A DNA stretch of 64,000 nucleotides, taken from Marivibrio sp040218065. Its GTDB lineage: Bacteria > Pseudomonadota > Alphaproteobacteria > UBA8366 > Aestuariispiraceae. The stretch is from assembly GCF_040218065.1 (NCBI RefSeq), contig NZ_JAVJQE010000013.1, positions 558,001 through 622,000 on the forward strand, written 5' to 3'. Below the pieces are notes generated by a model. It saw nothing but the letters and a program-made list of their open reading frames with translations. It made no database searches and was not told the DNA's origin. Made by a program: the position numbers and the translations under genes. Below, piece by piece: positions 16,625 through 25,834 of this stretch. The number at the start of each line of letters is the position of its first letter. Within the stretch, counting starts at the first letter, position 1.

Positions 16625-18755
16625 GGCCCGCCGGGCGCCGGCGCGCGGGCGCGCCTCGCTCCTGGCGGTCGCCGCGGCGGGGCTGCTGGCCGCGCCTTTG
16701 ATGCTGACTCCGCGGCCTGCGGCGGCGCAGCTCGAGGAGATATTCAACCCCCTCACCCTCGACCCCGTCACCCGCGAGGTGATGACCAACGCCTTCACCC
16801 AACTGCGCTTCTTGGCGATCTCGCTGGAGGGGGAGGATGAAACGGGTCAGGCGCTGAACGGAATCGTGCGCGCGCGCCTCGCCCGGGGCGAGCGGGCCGA
16901 GGCGATGGACGAGATCAGCCGCATCGCCGATCCGATTTGGGCCGGGCGCTCGCTGGTCGCCGTCGCCGATTTTGACCGCGAAGCGGGCGATCCGGACGAA
17001 GCGCGCGCCCTGCTCCGCCGCGCCTCCGAGGGCTTCCAACGTGCGGCCGACCGACCGATCCGGGACGGCGGCGAGGTCTTGCGCGTCGTCGCCGTGCGCC
17101 AGGCGGAGGTCGGCGACCTCGACGGCGCCATCGCCACTGCGCGCCTGATCCCCGATCCGCGCTTTCGCGTCCAGGCGCTGCAGGAGACGGCGAGCGCCTC
17201 GCTGGTCGTCGGCGACGCCGACGCCGCCGCCCGCCAGGCGGCGGCGCGCCTTCTCGAAGAGGCCTTTGAACAGGCGCGGGCGATCGCCGAGGAGGCGTTG
17301 GCTGAACCGCACGGCGCGGCGCGGCTGATGATCGCGATCGGTCGCGCCCAGACCCGGGCCGGCGCGACCCCGGCCGCACGGCGCACCTTCGCCGCCGCGC
17401 GCGCGCGCATCACCGAGGGACCGGAGACCGGTCGCTTCGACGCCTACGCCGAACTCGCCGCCGCCATGATCGAGGGCGAAGACGCCGAAGAGGCGATGCA
17501 GGTGGTCCGCCTGATCCCGGAGGGAGCGGCGCGCGCGGAGGCGATCGGCTCGGTCGCCCGCGCCCGCGGAGAGTTCGGCGAGCTGGACAGCGCGGTCCCG
17601 CTGTTCCGGTTGGCGATGGAGGAGACGGAGCGGATCGACAACAAACAGGCGCGGTTCGACGCGATCCATCATCTGATGGTGGAGATGTCGAAGGTCGGAA
17701 GGCTCGCCGACGCCTTCACGCTGGCCGGAGGGATCGACGACCGCTATCGGCAGAGCGAGGCGCTGCTCGACATGGGCGAGGTGCTGCTGGGGCAGGAGAA
17801 ATACTCTGAAGCGCTGGTGTTGACCGAGTACATCCCCTTCATCGAGCTCCGCGCCCAGATCTTCGGGCCGGTCGCCATGCATCGCGGCCTGGAGGGCGAG
17901 CCCTCAGAGGCGAGCGGGCTGCTGACGCGGGCCCTGGAGGCGACCGGCTTCGCGCCGCGGGTCGACCAACTGCCGGAGGCGCTGCGCCGGGTGTTGCAGG
18001 CCCAGACGCGCGCCGGGGAGCCGGCCGCCGACGCGGCCGTCTTCGCGCGCGCGCGAGACCTGATCGATCTCATTCCCGGCGACATTCAGAAGGTGCGCGC
18101 GCTCGTCCAGATCGCCATCGCCGAGGCCCAACGCGGGCGCATCGGGAACGCGCAGAAAACGATCAGCGCCGCGTACCGCATCGCGTGGGAGAACAACGCG
18201 TCGGAGGGGTTCAACGCCGCGCTGGAGGATATCGCGCTCGCGCAGATCGCGGCCGGCGACGTGCTCTCCGCCTTCGACACCGCGGCCCGCATCCCAGACC
18301 CGCGTGACGGCGATTCGGGCGACGCGCGCCCCGCCCGCGCGCCCGACGGCAGTTTTCTGGAGCCGCGCTTTCGCGCGCTTACCCGCGTCGCCGCGGCCTC
18401 CGCGCGCCTGGGAGAGACCGACCTTGCGATCCGCGCGGCGCAGCAGATGGACTACGCCTCCGCCCGGGCCGCGGGGTTGGCGGCGGTCGCGGTCGCGATG
18501 GCCGCGCCCCAGTCGGACCTGTTGGAGATCGTCGGCGAGGCCGGCCGCACCGATTTCGGCGTCGAGGCGCCGCGCGCCGCGCCGACGCTTGGCGAAGCGC
18601 CGGCGCTGGGAGAGGCCCCGCCCCTCGCCCCTGACGCCGCCGAGGGCCCCGCGCCCGCCCCGGCCGTCGCCGGTCAGCCCGAGCCCGCGCAGGCGCCGGC
18701 GGAGACCGAGTCCGCCGATCCCGGCGCGCCGCAACGCTTGCTGCCCGGAGAGTGA
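16581..18755 (+). CDS. Large exported helical-repeat (TPR-like) protein of unknown function
   Basis: This is a 724-residue product. The N-terminus is Arg-rich, then LLAVAAAGLLAAPLMLTPRPAAAQ forms a signal peptide with an AAA-Q cleavage site. The rest is many Ala/Glu/Arg-rich helical pairs (for example GDLDGAIATARLIPDPRFRVQ and DAEEAMQVVRLIPEGAARAE), about 40 residues apart, typical of TPR/SEL1-like solenoids. The last 80 residues are a low-complexity Pro/Ala tail. The ATG at 16581 overlaps purB by 44 nt and has no strong ribosome-binding site, so the start may be wrong. The likely location is the periplasm. Confidence 0.7.
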   Translation: MWRRSSRACSARRAEARRAPARGRASLLAVAAAGLLAAPLMLTPRPAAAQLEEIFNPLTLDPVTREVMTNAFTQLRFLAISLEGEDETGQALNGIVRARLARGERAEAMDEISRIADPIWAGRSLVAVADFDREAGDPDEARALLRRASEGFQRAADRPIRDGGEVLRVVAVRQAEVGDLDGAIATARLIPDPRFRVQALQETASASLVVGDADAAARQAAARLLEEAFEQARAIAEEALAEPHGAARLMIAIGRAQTRAGATPAARRTFAAARARITEGPETGRFDAYAELAAAMIEGEDAEEAMQVVRLIPEGAARAEAIGSVARARGEFGELDSAVPLFRLAMEETERIDNKQARFDAIHHLMVEMSKVGRLADAFTLAGGIDDRYRQSEALLDMGEVLLGQEKYSEALVLTEYIPFIELRAQIFGPVAMHRGLEGEPSEASGLLTRALEATGFAPRVDQLPEALRRVLQAQTRAGEPAADAAVFARARDLIDLIPGDIQKVRALVQIAIAEAQRGRIGNAQKTISAAYRIAWENNASEGFNAALEDIALAQIAAGDVLSAFDTAARIPDPRDGDSGDARPARAPDGSFLEPRFRALTRVAAASARLGETDLAIRAAQQMDYASARAAGLAAVAVAMAAPQSDLLEIVGEAGRTDFGVEAPRAAPTLGEAPALGEAPPLAPDAAEGPAPAPAVAGQPEPAQAPAETESADPGAPQRLLPGE

Positions 18756-18762
18756 CGCCGCG

Positions 18763-19599
18763 CTACTTCGCCGCCGGAATCGCGCCCGCCTCCCGCAACA
18801 ACCGCCACGCGACGCTCACCAGCGCGCCGTCGAAGCGGTGGCCGCCGTCATGCCGGCAGAAGGCGAGAAGCCGTCCCTCGGGGCCGACGGAGCGTGCGCA
18901 CTCGAGGCCGTCGACCGTCCGGCCTTCGACCGGCGCGAATCCGCCGTGACGACGATAGAGGGCGAGCGCTTCAGGAACCCGGCCCTGTCGCGCCGGCCCG
19001 ATCGCCCGGCCGTCGAGAGGGACGACGTCGTCCGACGTCCCGTGGATATGGACGAGCGAGGCGGGCGGCGCCGGGCAACTCGCGGGAACCGGGGCCCAGA
19101 AGGTTCCGCTGATCGGCGCGAAGCCCGCGGCGAGATCGCTGCGCCGGCAGGCGAGCTCCCAGATCAGCATGCCGCCGGCCGAAAAACCGGTCGCCATGAC
19201 GCGACCGCGATCGACCCCGAAGCGCTTCGCGGCGTCCTGCAGGACGGCCTCCATATAGGCGATCTCGCCGTCCAGATCGGCCGGCCGGCCGGCGCGCAAC
19301 GCGCCCGGACCGTTCGGCAGCGACCAAGCGTCCCCGCGCGCCTGGAGCGCGATCAAGGCGACGCCGAGGGCCGCGGCGGCGTCGCGCAGGCTTCGATTAC
19401 GCATCGCGCCGGCGGCGGTCCCCTTGTACCCGTGGGCGTGGACGATCGCCCCCAAGGCCGGCGCCGGGCGGTCCGGCAGGGCGATCCGATAGGCTCGATC
19501 GCCGACGACGCAGTCGCTCTGCGGGCCGCAGGCGGCGGCGGAGGGCGGGACCGCAAATGCGATGAACGCCGCCGCCAGAAGCGCGCCCGCGAGCCTCAC
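18763..19599 (-). CDS. Exported esterase / polyhydroxyalkanoate depolymerase-like (LpqC family)
   Basis: This is a secreted alpha/beta hydrolase of 278 residues. The signal peptide is LAGALLAAAFIAFAVPPSAAA. The fold shows the oxyanion segment VHAHGYKG, the nucleophile elbow GFSAGGML (Ser), the HGTSDDVVP segment with the acid, and GGHRFDG with the catalytic His. This is the pattern of PHB depolymerase/feruloyl-esterase-like proteins. It starts at GTG 19599, overlapping the gmk TGA by GTGA, so translation is probably coupled to gmk. The substrate is unknown. Confidence 0.8.
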   Translation of the reverse strand: MRLAGALLAAAFIAFAVPPSAAACGPQSDCVVGDRAYRIALPDRPAPALGAIVHAHGYKGTAAGAMRNRSLRDAAAALGVALIALQARGDAWSLPNGPGALRAGRPADLDGEIAYMEAVLQDAAKRFGVDRGRVMATGFSAGGMLIWELACRRSDLAAGFAPISGTFWAPVPASCPAPPASLVHIHGTSDDVVPLDGRAIGPARQGRVPEALALYRRHGGFAPVEGRTVDGLECARSVGPEGRLLAFCRHDGGHRFDGALVSVAWRLLREAGAIPAAK

Positions 19600-20267
19600 C
19601 GCCCCTCCCTCAGCCCTTTGACGAAGTCGCTGAGGCCGGTCTGTCGGCGCCGGCGCAGCCGCTCGGAGGTGAGGATCGCGCGCACCTGGCCGAGACTGTC
19701 CGGCAGCGAGCGGTTCACGATCACCCAGTCATACTCGTAATAGTGGCTCATCTCGTCCGCGGCCTTGGCCATGCGCTGGGCGACGACGTCGGCCGGATCC
19801 TGGGCGCGGGTCTTGAGCCGGCGTTCGAGCTCCGCGGTCGAGGGCGGCAGGATGAAGACCCGCACCAGATCGTCGGAGGCGTGCTCGGCCAGTTGCTGCG
19901 TGCCCTGCCAGTCGATGTCGAACAACACGTCGCGTCCGCGCGCCAGCGCCTCCATGACCGGCGCCTTCGGCGTGCCGTAGTAGTTGCCGAAGACCTTGGC
20001 GTGCTCCAGCAGCTCGCCGCGATTGACCATCAGATTGAACTCGGTCGCGTCGACGAAATGATAGTCGGTCCCGTCCACCTCGCCCGGCCGGCGCGGGCGG
20101 GTGGTGACGGAGATCGACATGTCGATCTCACCGTCGCTGTCCAAGATCTGCCGTGAAATGGTCGACTTGCCCGCCCCCGAGGGGGAGGAGAGCACAAGCA
20201 TCAAGCCGCGGCGTTTGATGCGGAAAGGATCGTGCGCGCCGTCCTGCGCGGGCTGCGACATCGCCAT
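19596..20267 (-). CDS. gmk: Guanylate kinase
   Basis: Gmk phosphorylates GMP (and dGMP) to GDP with ATP. The 223-residue product has the P-loop LVLSSPSGAGKSTISR, the GMP-binding segments SVTTRPRRPGEVDGTDYHFV and GELLEHAKVFGNYYGTPK, and the DVLFDIDWQGTQQL strand. The N-terminus carries about 20 extra residues. yicC lies just upstream on the same strand, the common alphaproteobacterial order, and the esterase gene overlaps the 3' end. Confidence 0.97.
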   Translation of the reverse strand: MAMSQPAQDGAHDPFRIKRRGLMLVLSSPSGAGKSTISRQILDSDGEIDMSISVTTRPRRPGEVDGTDYHFVDATEFNLMVNRGELLEHAKVFGNYYGTPKAPVMEALARGRDVLFDIDWQGTQQLAEHASDDLVRVFILPPSTAELERRLKTRAQDPADVVAQRMAKAADEMSHYYEYDWVIVNRSLPDSLGQVRAILTSERLRRRRQTGLSDFVKGLREGR

Positions 20268-20310
20268 CCTGACCTCCCCCTGGCAACGCCCTCCGACCGG
20301 GAGGGACCGA

Positions 20311-21186
20311 TCACTCGACGTTTTGTACCTGCTCGCGCAACTGGTCGATGACGGCTTTGAGGTCTAGCCCGATTCGGGTGAGCGCCAAGGCCGAGGACTT
20401 TGAGGCGAGCGTGTTGGCCTCGCGGTTGAATTCCTGGCAGAGGAAATCGAATCGGCGCCCGACCGCGGCCCCTTCCGCGATCAGGGCGCGCGCCGCCTCG
20501 ATATGGCCGCGCAGGCGGTCCAGCTCCTCGCGCACGTCGGCCTTAACGGCGAGCGCAGCCGCCTCCTGCGCAATGCGCTCCGGCTCGAGGCCGCCGCGAC
20601 CGTCGGTCAAATCCTCGATCTGGCGGGCCAGGCGCTCGCGGATCGCGGCCGGCTGCGCGTCGGCGCAGGCCGCCGCAGCCTCCACGAGGCGCTCGATCTC
20701 GGCGAGTTGGCCCTCGATCACCGTCCGGATGCGTGCGCCCTCCTCGGCCCGCGCCGCCGCCAACGCGTCGAGCGCCTCCTCCAGGGCGGCGGCCAGCGCC
20801 TCGGCCCGCGCGTCGGCCTCGAGCGCTTCGCTCGCCGCCTCCTCCGCCGGCTCCACCACGCCGCGAACCTGCAGCAGGCGGTCGAGCCGCGGGCTCTCCC
20901 CAGCCGCTTCGCAGCGCGCGATCAGCGTCTGCAAGAGCGCTTCGTTGACGGCCAGCCGGCCCGCCGCCTGTCGCGTTCGAAGCTCCAGCGTCAGGCTGAC
21001 ATTGCCGCGCTTGAAGCGCTTGGGCGTGGCGGCCCGGGCGATCGGGTCCAGCCGATCCCAGCCGGACGGCAGACGCACGCGGACGTCCAGGCCTTTACCG
21101 TTGACGCTGCGCGCCTCCCAAACCCACTGGGCGCGGTCGTCCTCGCCGCTCACGCGGGCGAAGCCGGTCATGCTGGCGAGACTCAT
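20311..21186 (-). CDS. yicC: YicC family endoribonuclease
   Basis: This is a 291-residue cytosolic protein starting MSLASMTGFARVSGE. The MTGF-R motif at the N-terminus and a C-terminal segment ending FDFLCQEFNREANTLASKS with LKAVIDQLREQVQNVE are diagnostic of YicC. Family members are endoribonucleases linked to stationary-phase survival. The start at 21186 has GGAG 7 nt upstream; the longer frame to 21327 has no support. The gene precedes gmk by about 43 nt. Confidence 0.93.
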   Translation of the reverse strand: MSLASMTGFARVSGEDDRAQWVWEARSVNGKGLDVRVRLPSGWDRLDPIARAATPKRFKRGNVSLTLELRTRQAAGRLAVNEALLQTLIARCEAAGESPRLDRLLQVRGVVEPAEEAASEALEADARAEALAAALEEALDALAAARAEEGARIRTVIEGQLAEIERLVEAAAACADAQPAAIRERLARQIEDLTDGRGGLEPERIAQEAAALAVKADVREELDRLRGHIEAARALIAEGAAVGRRFDFLCQEFNREANTLASKSSALALTRIGLDLKAVIDQLREQVQNVE

Positions 21187-21292
21187 CGCACTCTCCTTCG
21201 GGGCGAACCGTCGATCGGGGGCTTGTTTACCCGGCCCGTCCGCGGGCGCCAAGCCGTTGCGCCCAGGCCGAACCCGCCGCATTCTGCGCCCT

Positions 21293-22060
21293 ATGTCCAG
21301 GCGATCCCCCCGACACATCCTGATCACCGGCGCCTCCAGCGGACTGGGCGCGGCGCTGGCGCAGGCCTACGCGGCGCCGGGCGTGCGCCTCGGCCTCGCC
21401 GCGCGCCGGATCGATCGATTGGAGGCGCTCGCAGTCGAGTGCCGCGCGCAAGGCGCGGAGGTCGCGGTCCAGGCGCTGGACGTCACGGACAAGGCGGCCG
21501 CTCGCGCCTGGGTCGAGGGCGCCGCCGAGGTCGCGCCGATCGATCTGCTGATCGCCAACGCGGGCGTCTCAGCCGGAACCGGCGCCGGCGGCGAGACCGA
21601 AGAGCAGGCGCGCGACGTCTTCGCGGTCAATCTGGCGGGCGTGCTGAACGTCGTGCATCCGGCGATCGACGTCCTGCGACCGCGCAAGGCGGGGCAGATC
21701 GCGCTCGTCAGTTCCATCGCCGGTTATCGCGGCATGCCGGGGGCGCCGGCCTATTCCGCCTCGAAGGCGGCGGTGATGGCCTACGGCGAGGCGTTGCGCG
21801 GCGATTTAGCCTCCGACGGCGTCGCGGTCAGCGTCATCTGCCCCGGCTTCGTGAAGACCCCGATGACGGCGGTGAACGACTTCCCCATGCCGTTCTTGAT
21901 GGAGGCGGCGCGCGCGGCGGCGATCATACGCCGAGGCCTGGCGCGCGACTCGGCGCTCATCACCTTCCCCTTTCCGATGCGCCTCGCCGCCTGGTGGATG
22001 CGGGTGCTGCCCTCGGGCCTAGTGACGCGGCTGCTGGCCAACGGACCCAAGAAGAGGTGA
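21293..22060 (+). CDS. Short-chain dehydrogenase/reductase
   Basis: This is a 255-residue NAD(P)-dependent oxidoreductase. The Rossmann motif is LITGASSGLGAAL. NAGVSAG follows, then catalytic Ser in SSIAGYRGM and Y-x-x-x-K in YSASKAAVMAYGEALR. PGFVKTPM lies after the active site. The C-terminus has a hydrophobic stretch (MRLAAWWMRVLPSGLVTRLL), which may attach it to a membrane. It is divergent from yicC, starting about 100 nt away, and convergent with the phosphoesterase gene. The substrate is unknown. Confidence 0.88.
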   Translation: MSRRSPRHILITGASSGLGAALAQAYAAPGVRLGLAARRIDRLEALAVECRAQGAEVAVQALDVTDKAAARAWVEGAAEVAPIDLLIANAGVSAGTGAGGETEEQARDVFAVNLAGVLNVVHPAIDVLRPRKAGQIALVSSIAGYRGMPGAPAYSASKAAVMAYGEALRGDLASDGVAVSVICPGFVKTPMTAVNDFPMPFLMEAARAAAIIRRGLARDSALITFPFPMRLAAWWMRVLPSGLVTRLLANGPKKR

Positions 22061-22064
22061 GGCC

Positions 22065-23153
22065 TCAGGGACCGCAGGAACTCGGCGGCGGCTCGTTCGC
22101 CAGCAGATAGCGCGCGGCGATCGACGGGCGTTCGCCCGGGGTCAGCGTCACCTCGACGGCGTCCAGCAGGCCGCCGCCGACCGCGCCGCCCGCCGTCTCC
22201 CAGCGGTCGCCCGGCCCGTTCAGGCGCCAGAAATTCTCCGCCCCGTCGATCGGTCGGTCGAGACAGTGATCGTCTGTGTCCCCGTGGATCGCAAGCACGA
22301 GGCCGTCGAAGACCGACGCCTTGGCCTTCAGGACGTCGCGCAGCCAGGCGTGGCCGTCGCACGCCTCGCGGCTGAGCGCGGTGCAGCGCGCGCCCTGGCG
22401 TTTGAAGATGTCGGCCTGGAACACCAGCACGACGAAATCGGCGTCCGCCGCCGCGGCCTCGTCGAACGCGGCGGCGAGCCAGACCTCATTGGCCGCGTCG
22501 CGGGCGTCGACCTGCGCCAGCGCGGCCCGCTTGTCGTCGCGCAGGATCTGGTGGCGCCCGTTGTTGGTGCCGACGACGTGCAGGCTGGCGACGATCGCCG
22601 GGCCGGCGCGGAAGCGCGCGTTCTCCGGATAAAGCGGCTGGCGCGACGGCTTCAGGGCGGCGCCCGCCTCCTCCTGCCGGTAGGCGAGCGCGCGCAGACG
22701 GTCCAGCCGCTCCAGTTCCGACATCGGCTGGGCCAGGCCGTCGCGATCGCAATCCGTCCAATCATTGTCGCCCGGCGTGAAGATCGTGCGGCCGGGCTGG
22801 ATCGCGCGAATTTGCGCCAGACGCTCGGCCAGCAGGGCGTCCGTGCAACTAGCCGAGCCGCCCTTGAGGTCGCCGTAGTGCAGCGTGAAGGCGGGCTGCG
22901 CCGCTTTGACGGCCGGGATGATCTGACGAACGAGAACGCGTCCTTGAGAATCGTCGACGACGCTGCCCCCGTCCTCCGACCAGCCGAGATAGGGCATGTC
23001 GCCCAACGCCGCGAAGCGCAGCGGTTGATCCGGCGCGCCGATCGCATCCGCCGCCCCGGCCGGGCCGGCGGCGATCAGAAACAGCGCGGCGGCGGCCCCC
23101 GCCCCGGCTGTGCGCCGCCATATCGCCCGTGCGCCCCGCATCATCGATTCCAT
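22065..23153 (-). CDS. Exported metallophosphoesterase-like protein
   Basis: This is a 362-residue product with a signal peptide (AGAGAAAALFLIAAGPAGAADA). The mature part follows the calcineurin-type metal-site order: FAALGDMPY, LHYGDLKGG, FTPGDNDWTDC, VVGTNNGRH, VLVFQADI and LAIHGDTDDH. The second GD is in HYGDLK rather than the commoner GD-V-D/N form. ATG 23153 abuts a GAGG tract; ATG 23144 three codons on has better spacing. The likely location is the periplasm. The substrate is unknown. Confidence 0.72.
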   Translation of the reverse strand: MESMMRGARAIWRRTAGAGAAAALFLIAAGPAGAADAIGAPDQPLRFAALGDMPYLGWSEDGGSVVDDSQGRVLVRQIIPAVKAAQPAFTLHYGDLKGGSASCTDALLAERLAQIRAIQPGRTIFTPGDNDWTDCDRDGLAQPMSELERLDRLRALAYRQEEAGAALKPSRQPLYPENARFRAGPAIVASLHVVGTNNGRHQILRDDKRAALAQVDARDAANEVWLAAAFDEAAAADADFVVLVFQADIFKRQGARCTALSREACDGHAWLRDVLKAKASVFDGLVLAIHGDTDDHCLDRPIDGAENFWRLNGPGDRWETAGGAVGGGLLDAVEVTLTPGERPSIAARYLLANEPPPSSCGP

Positions 23154-23241
23154 CCTCGCCTCGCTCCTTCGCCAGGAGAGCGGTACGTACGCGTACGCCC
23201 CGCCTCAGCGTGACGATAGCACGGACGGATTGTCGGTTCGA

Positions 23242-24528
23242 TTACGCGGTTTCTTTTTTCTCCGGCTGAGCGGCCTGCGCTTCCAGTCGCGTCTCAGACT
23301 TGGTGCGCCCGCCGACCTCCGAATCCGAGACGTAGAGATAGTCCCGGGTCATCGGCAGGACGTCGTTGCGTTTTGCGAGCTGGATTTGAAAGTTGACCAT
23401 GCTGTCGTAGCGAAAGCTCATCTCCGAACCGGCCAAATAGAACTCCCACATCCGACAGAACCGTTCGTCGTAGATCTCTTTGGCGCGCTCCCAGTTCTCC
23501 AGAAAGCGCAGGCGCCAATTCTTCAGCGTCTCGGCGTAGTGCAGGCGAAGGATCTCGATGTCCGTGACGAAGAGACCTTCCCGCTCAATCGGCTTGGCCA
23601 CTTCCGACAGCGCCGGAATGTACCCGCCCGGGAAGATGTACTTCCGGATGAAGGGGCTGGTTATGCCCGGCCGCTCGTTACGGCCGATGGTGTGGATAAG
23701 CGCGACGCCGTCGTCCTGCAGGAGATCGCGCACCGCCCGGAAATATTCACGATAGTGCGGCGCGCCGACATGTTCGAACATGCCCACCGATACGATGCGG
23801 TCGAACCGGCCCTGCAGATCGCGATAGTCCATCAACTCGAACGTCACCCGGTGGTCCACGCCCGCCTTCTTGGCTCGGGCGCGCGCAACCTCCAACTGTT
23901 CGGTCGAAAGCGTGACGCCCAACACCTCGACGTCCGCCCGCTCGGCGATGGTCAGCGCCATGCCGCCCCAGCCGCAGCCGATGTCGAGGACCCGGTGGCC
24001 GGGCTGAAGCATGAGCTTGCGGGCGATGTGGCGCTTCTTGGCGGTCTGCGCCTCTTCGAGCGTCATGTCCGGCCGGGCGAAATAGGCGCAGGAGTACTGG
24101 CGGTCGGCGTCCAAAAACAGCTCGTAAAGCTCCCCGGACAGATCGTAGTGGTGCGCCACATTCTTGCGCGAGCGGCGGGCCGGATTGAGCTGGTGGTAGG
24201 TGCGCAAGAGAAAACCGAGAGCGCGGCTGAAGCCGGTCGGAATCGCGTCGCGCCGACCGTCGACGACGTTGCGCCCGACCAATTCGAGGAAATCCCAGAC
24301 CCGCCCGTTCTCGAACGCGATCTTGCCTTCCATATACGCTTCGCCGAGCTTCGGGTCGGGGTCGAACGCGATCTGCCGCGCGACCGCGGGATCTTTAATG
24401 ACCAGGGTGAGGGGCGGGCCGTCCGCGGCCGCCTCGGCGTCGCCGTAGCTGCGCCGGGTCCCGTCGGCTTCGACCAGGTCGAGCCGGCCTTGTTTGATGA
24501 GCTTGCCCAGGATCGTATCCAACAGCAT
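23242..24528 (-). CDS. cfa: Cyclopropane-fatty-acyl-phospholipid synthase
   Basis: This SAM-dependent enzyme adds a methylene bridge to cis double bonds of membrane phospholipid acyl chains, typically at stationary phase or under acid stress. The 428-residue product has an N-terminal lipid-binding domain (about 1-120) and a methyltransferase domain with VLDIGCGWGGMALTIAER. VSVGMFEHVG and the catalytic-region segment HTIGRNERPG follow, then RKYIFPGGYIPAL. It is monocistronic, with gaps on both sides; the 190-nt upstream gap contains an A/T-richer stretch near 24649 that may be its promoter. Confidence 0.95.
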   Translation of the reverse strand: MLLDTILGKLIKQGRLDLVEADGTRRSYGDAEAAADGPPLTLVIKDPAVARQIAFDPDPKLGEAYMEGKIAFENGRVWDFLELVGRNVVDGRRDAIPTGFSRALGFLLRTYHQLNPARRSRKNVAHHYDLSGELYELFLDADRQYSCAYFARPDMTLEEAQTAKKRHIARKLMLQPGHRVLDIGCGWGGMALTIAERADVEVLGVTLSTEQLEVARARAKKAGVDHRVTFELMDYRDLQGRFDRIVSVGMFEHVGAPHYREYFRAVRDLLQDDGVALIHTIGRNERPGITSPFIRKYIFPGGYIPALSEVAKPIEREGLFVTDIEILRLHYAETLKNWRLRFLENWERAKEIYDERFCRMWEFYLAGSEMSFRYDSMVNFQIQLAKRNDVLPMTRDYLYVSDSEVGGRTKSETRLEAQAAQPEKKETA

Positions 24529-24718
24529 GGCGCCAACCCCTTCTTCGCGCGCCCTTAGGACGGCGGCCGAGGCCGGCGCAGCCGATTCTGCGACGCGGCC
24601 CGACGCGGTCGTCGGGCGTTATGAGCCTTCCCTCCCCTTTTCCTTATCTGGGTATGTTAACCCGAGAGTACAGCCCAGGGTCAATTCTTCCCGCGCGGCG
24701 CCGCTCTGCGGGCCGCTC

Positions 24719-25786
24719 TCACTCCCGCCCGTCGCGGATGCGCCGCCAGCGCGCGACGTTGCGGTTGTGCTCCTCGAGCGTCCGGGCGAAGGCGTGGCCG
24801 CCGGTGCCGTCGGCGACGAAATAGAGGGCGTCCGTCTCCGCGGGATTGAGCGCCGCCTGCAGCGACTGGCGCCCCGGATTGGCGATCGGACCCGGCGGCA
24901 GGCCGGCGTTCTGATAGGTGTTGTAGGGGTGCTCCACCTTCCAGTCGGCGCGGGTCAGCGCCCGATCGAGCGGCCCCGCGCCTTCTGTCAGCGCGTAAAT
25001 CACCGTCGGATCCGACTGCAGGCGCATGCCGCGCGCCAACCGATTGACGAAAACCCCGCCGACCTTGGCGCGCTCGGCCCCGACGCCGGTTTCCTTCTCG
25101 ATGATCGAGGCGAGGATCACCGCCTCGCGCTTGGTCTCGAAGGGCAGGTCGGGCGCACGGCTCTCCCACAGCGCGTCCACCGCCTCCTCCATCGCCGCCT
25201 GCATTCGCCGGATCATCTCCCCGCGCGAAACGCCGCGTTCATAATGGTAGGTCTCCGGCAACAGCGTCCCTTCCGCCGGGATCTCCGCGACCTCTCCGGT
25301 CAAGGCGTCCGTCTGCGCCAGCAGGTCGACGATCTGGCGGCTGGTCAGGCCTTCGGGGATGGTGACGAAGCGGTCGACGGTCTCCCCGACCGTCAGCTTG
25401 GCCAGCACCTGTTGCGGGGAGACGCCCGGCTCGAAACCGTATTCGCCGGCCTTTAGCGTGTCGTGCAGGCCGGTCAGCTTCGCCGCCGCCATGAAGACCT
25501 CCGGGCGCGCGATCACGCCCTCGTCCGCCAGCGTGCGCGCGATCATGCGCAGCCCGGCCCCCGACGGCACGACGACGATGCGCTCCTCGGCCAGCGGCCC
25601 TGGGGACTGGTAGTGGGTCCATCCCCAATAGCCGATCCCGCCGATGACGGCGGCGGCCAGCAGCACGCTTAGGATCAAGGCGACCTCGATCCGGCGCACG
25701 ATCCGCTGGACGCGGGTTCGCCCTTTGAGATCCACCCGCTCGGGCGGCGCGTCATAGGGGTCGGGGGAGCCGCTCGGGTCGCTCAT
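24719..25786 (-). CDS. mltG: Endolytic murein transglycosylase MltG
   Basis: MltG cuts nascent glycan strands near the membrane and sets their length. The 355-residue product has a cytoplasmic N-terminus and one membrane helix (VALILSVLLAAAVIGGIGYWG). A LysM-like region follows, then the YceG domain with ILASIIEKETGVGAERAKV (catalytic Glu in EKE), VFVNRLARGMRLQSDPTVIY, YNTYQNAGLPPGPIANPG and FVADGTGGHAFARTLEEHN. Directly following fabF on the same strand is the usual alphaproteobacterial context. Confidence 0.96.
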   Translation of the reverse strand: MSDPSGSPDPYDAPPERVDLKGRTRVQRIVRRIEVALILSVLLAAAVIGGIGYWGWTHYQSPGPLAEERIVVVPSGAGLRMIARTLADEGVIARPEVFMAAAKLTGLHDTLKAGEYGFEPGVSPQQVLAKLTVGETVDRFVTIPEGLTSRQIVDLLAQTDALTGEVAEIPAEGTLLPETYHYERGVSRGEMIRRMQAAMEEAVDALWESRAPDLPFETKREAVILASIIEKETGVGAERAKVGGVFVNRLARGMRLQSDPTVIYALTEGAGPLDRALTRADWKVEHPYNTYQNAGLPPGPIANPGRQSLQAALNPAETDALYFVADGTGGHAFARTLEEHNRNVARWRRIRDGRE

Positions 25787-25834
25787 GCTTCGGCCTCGGG
25801 CGCGCGGGCGCGCCGGGTCATCCGGCGGCCGCCG

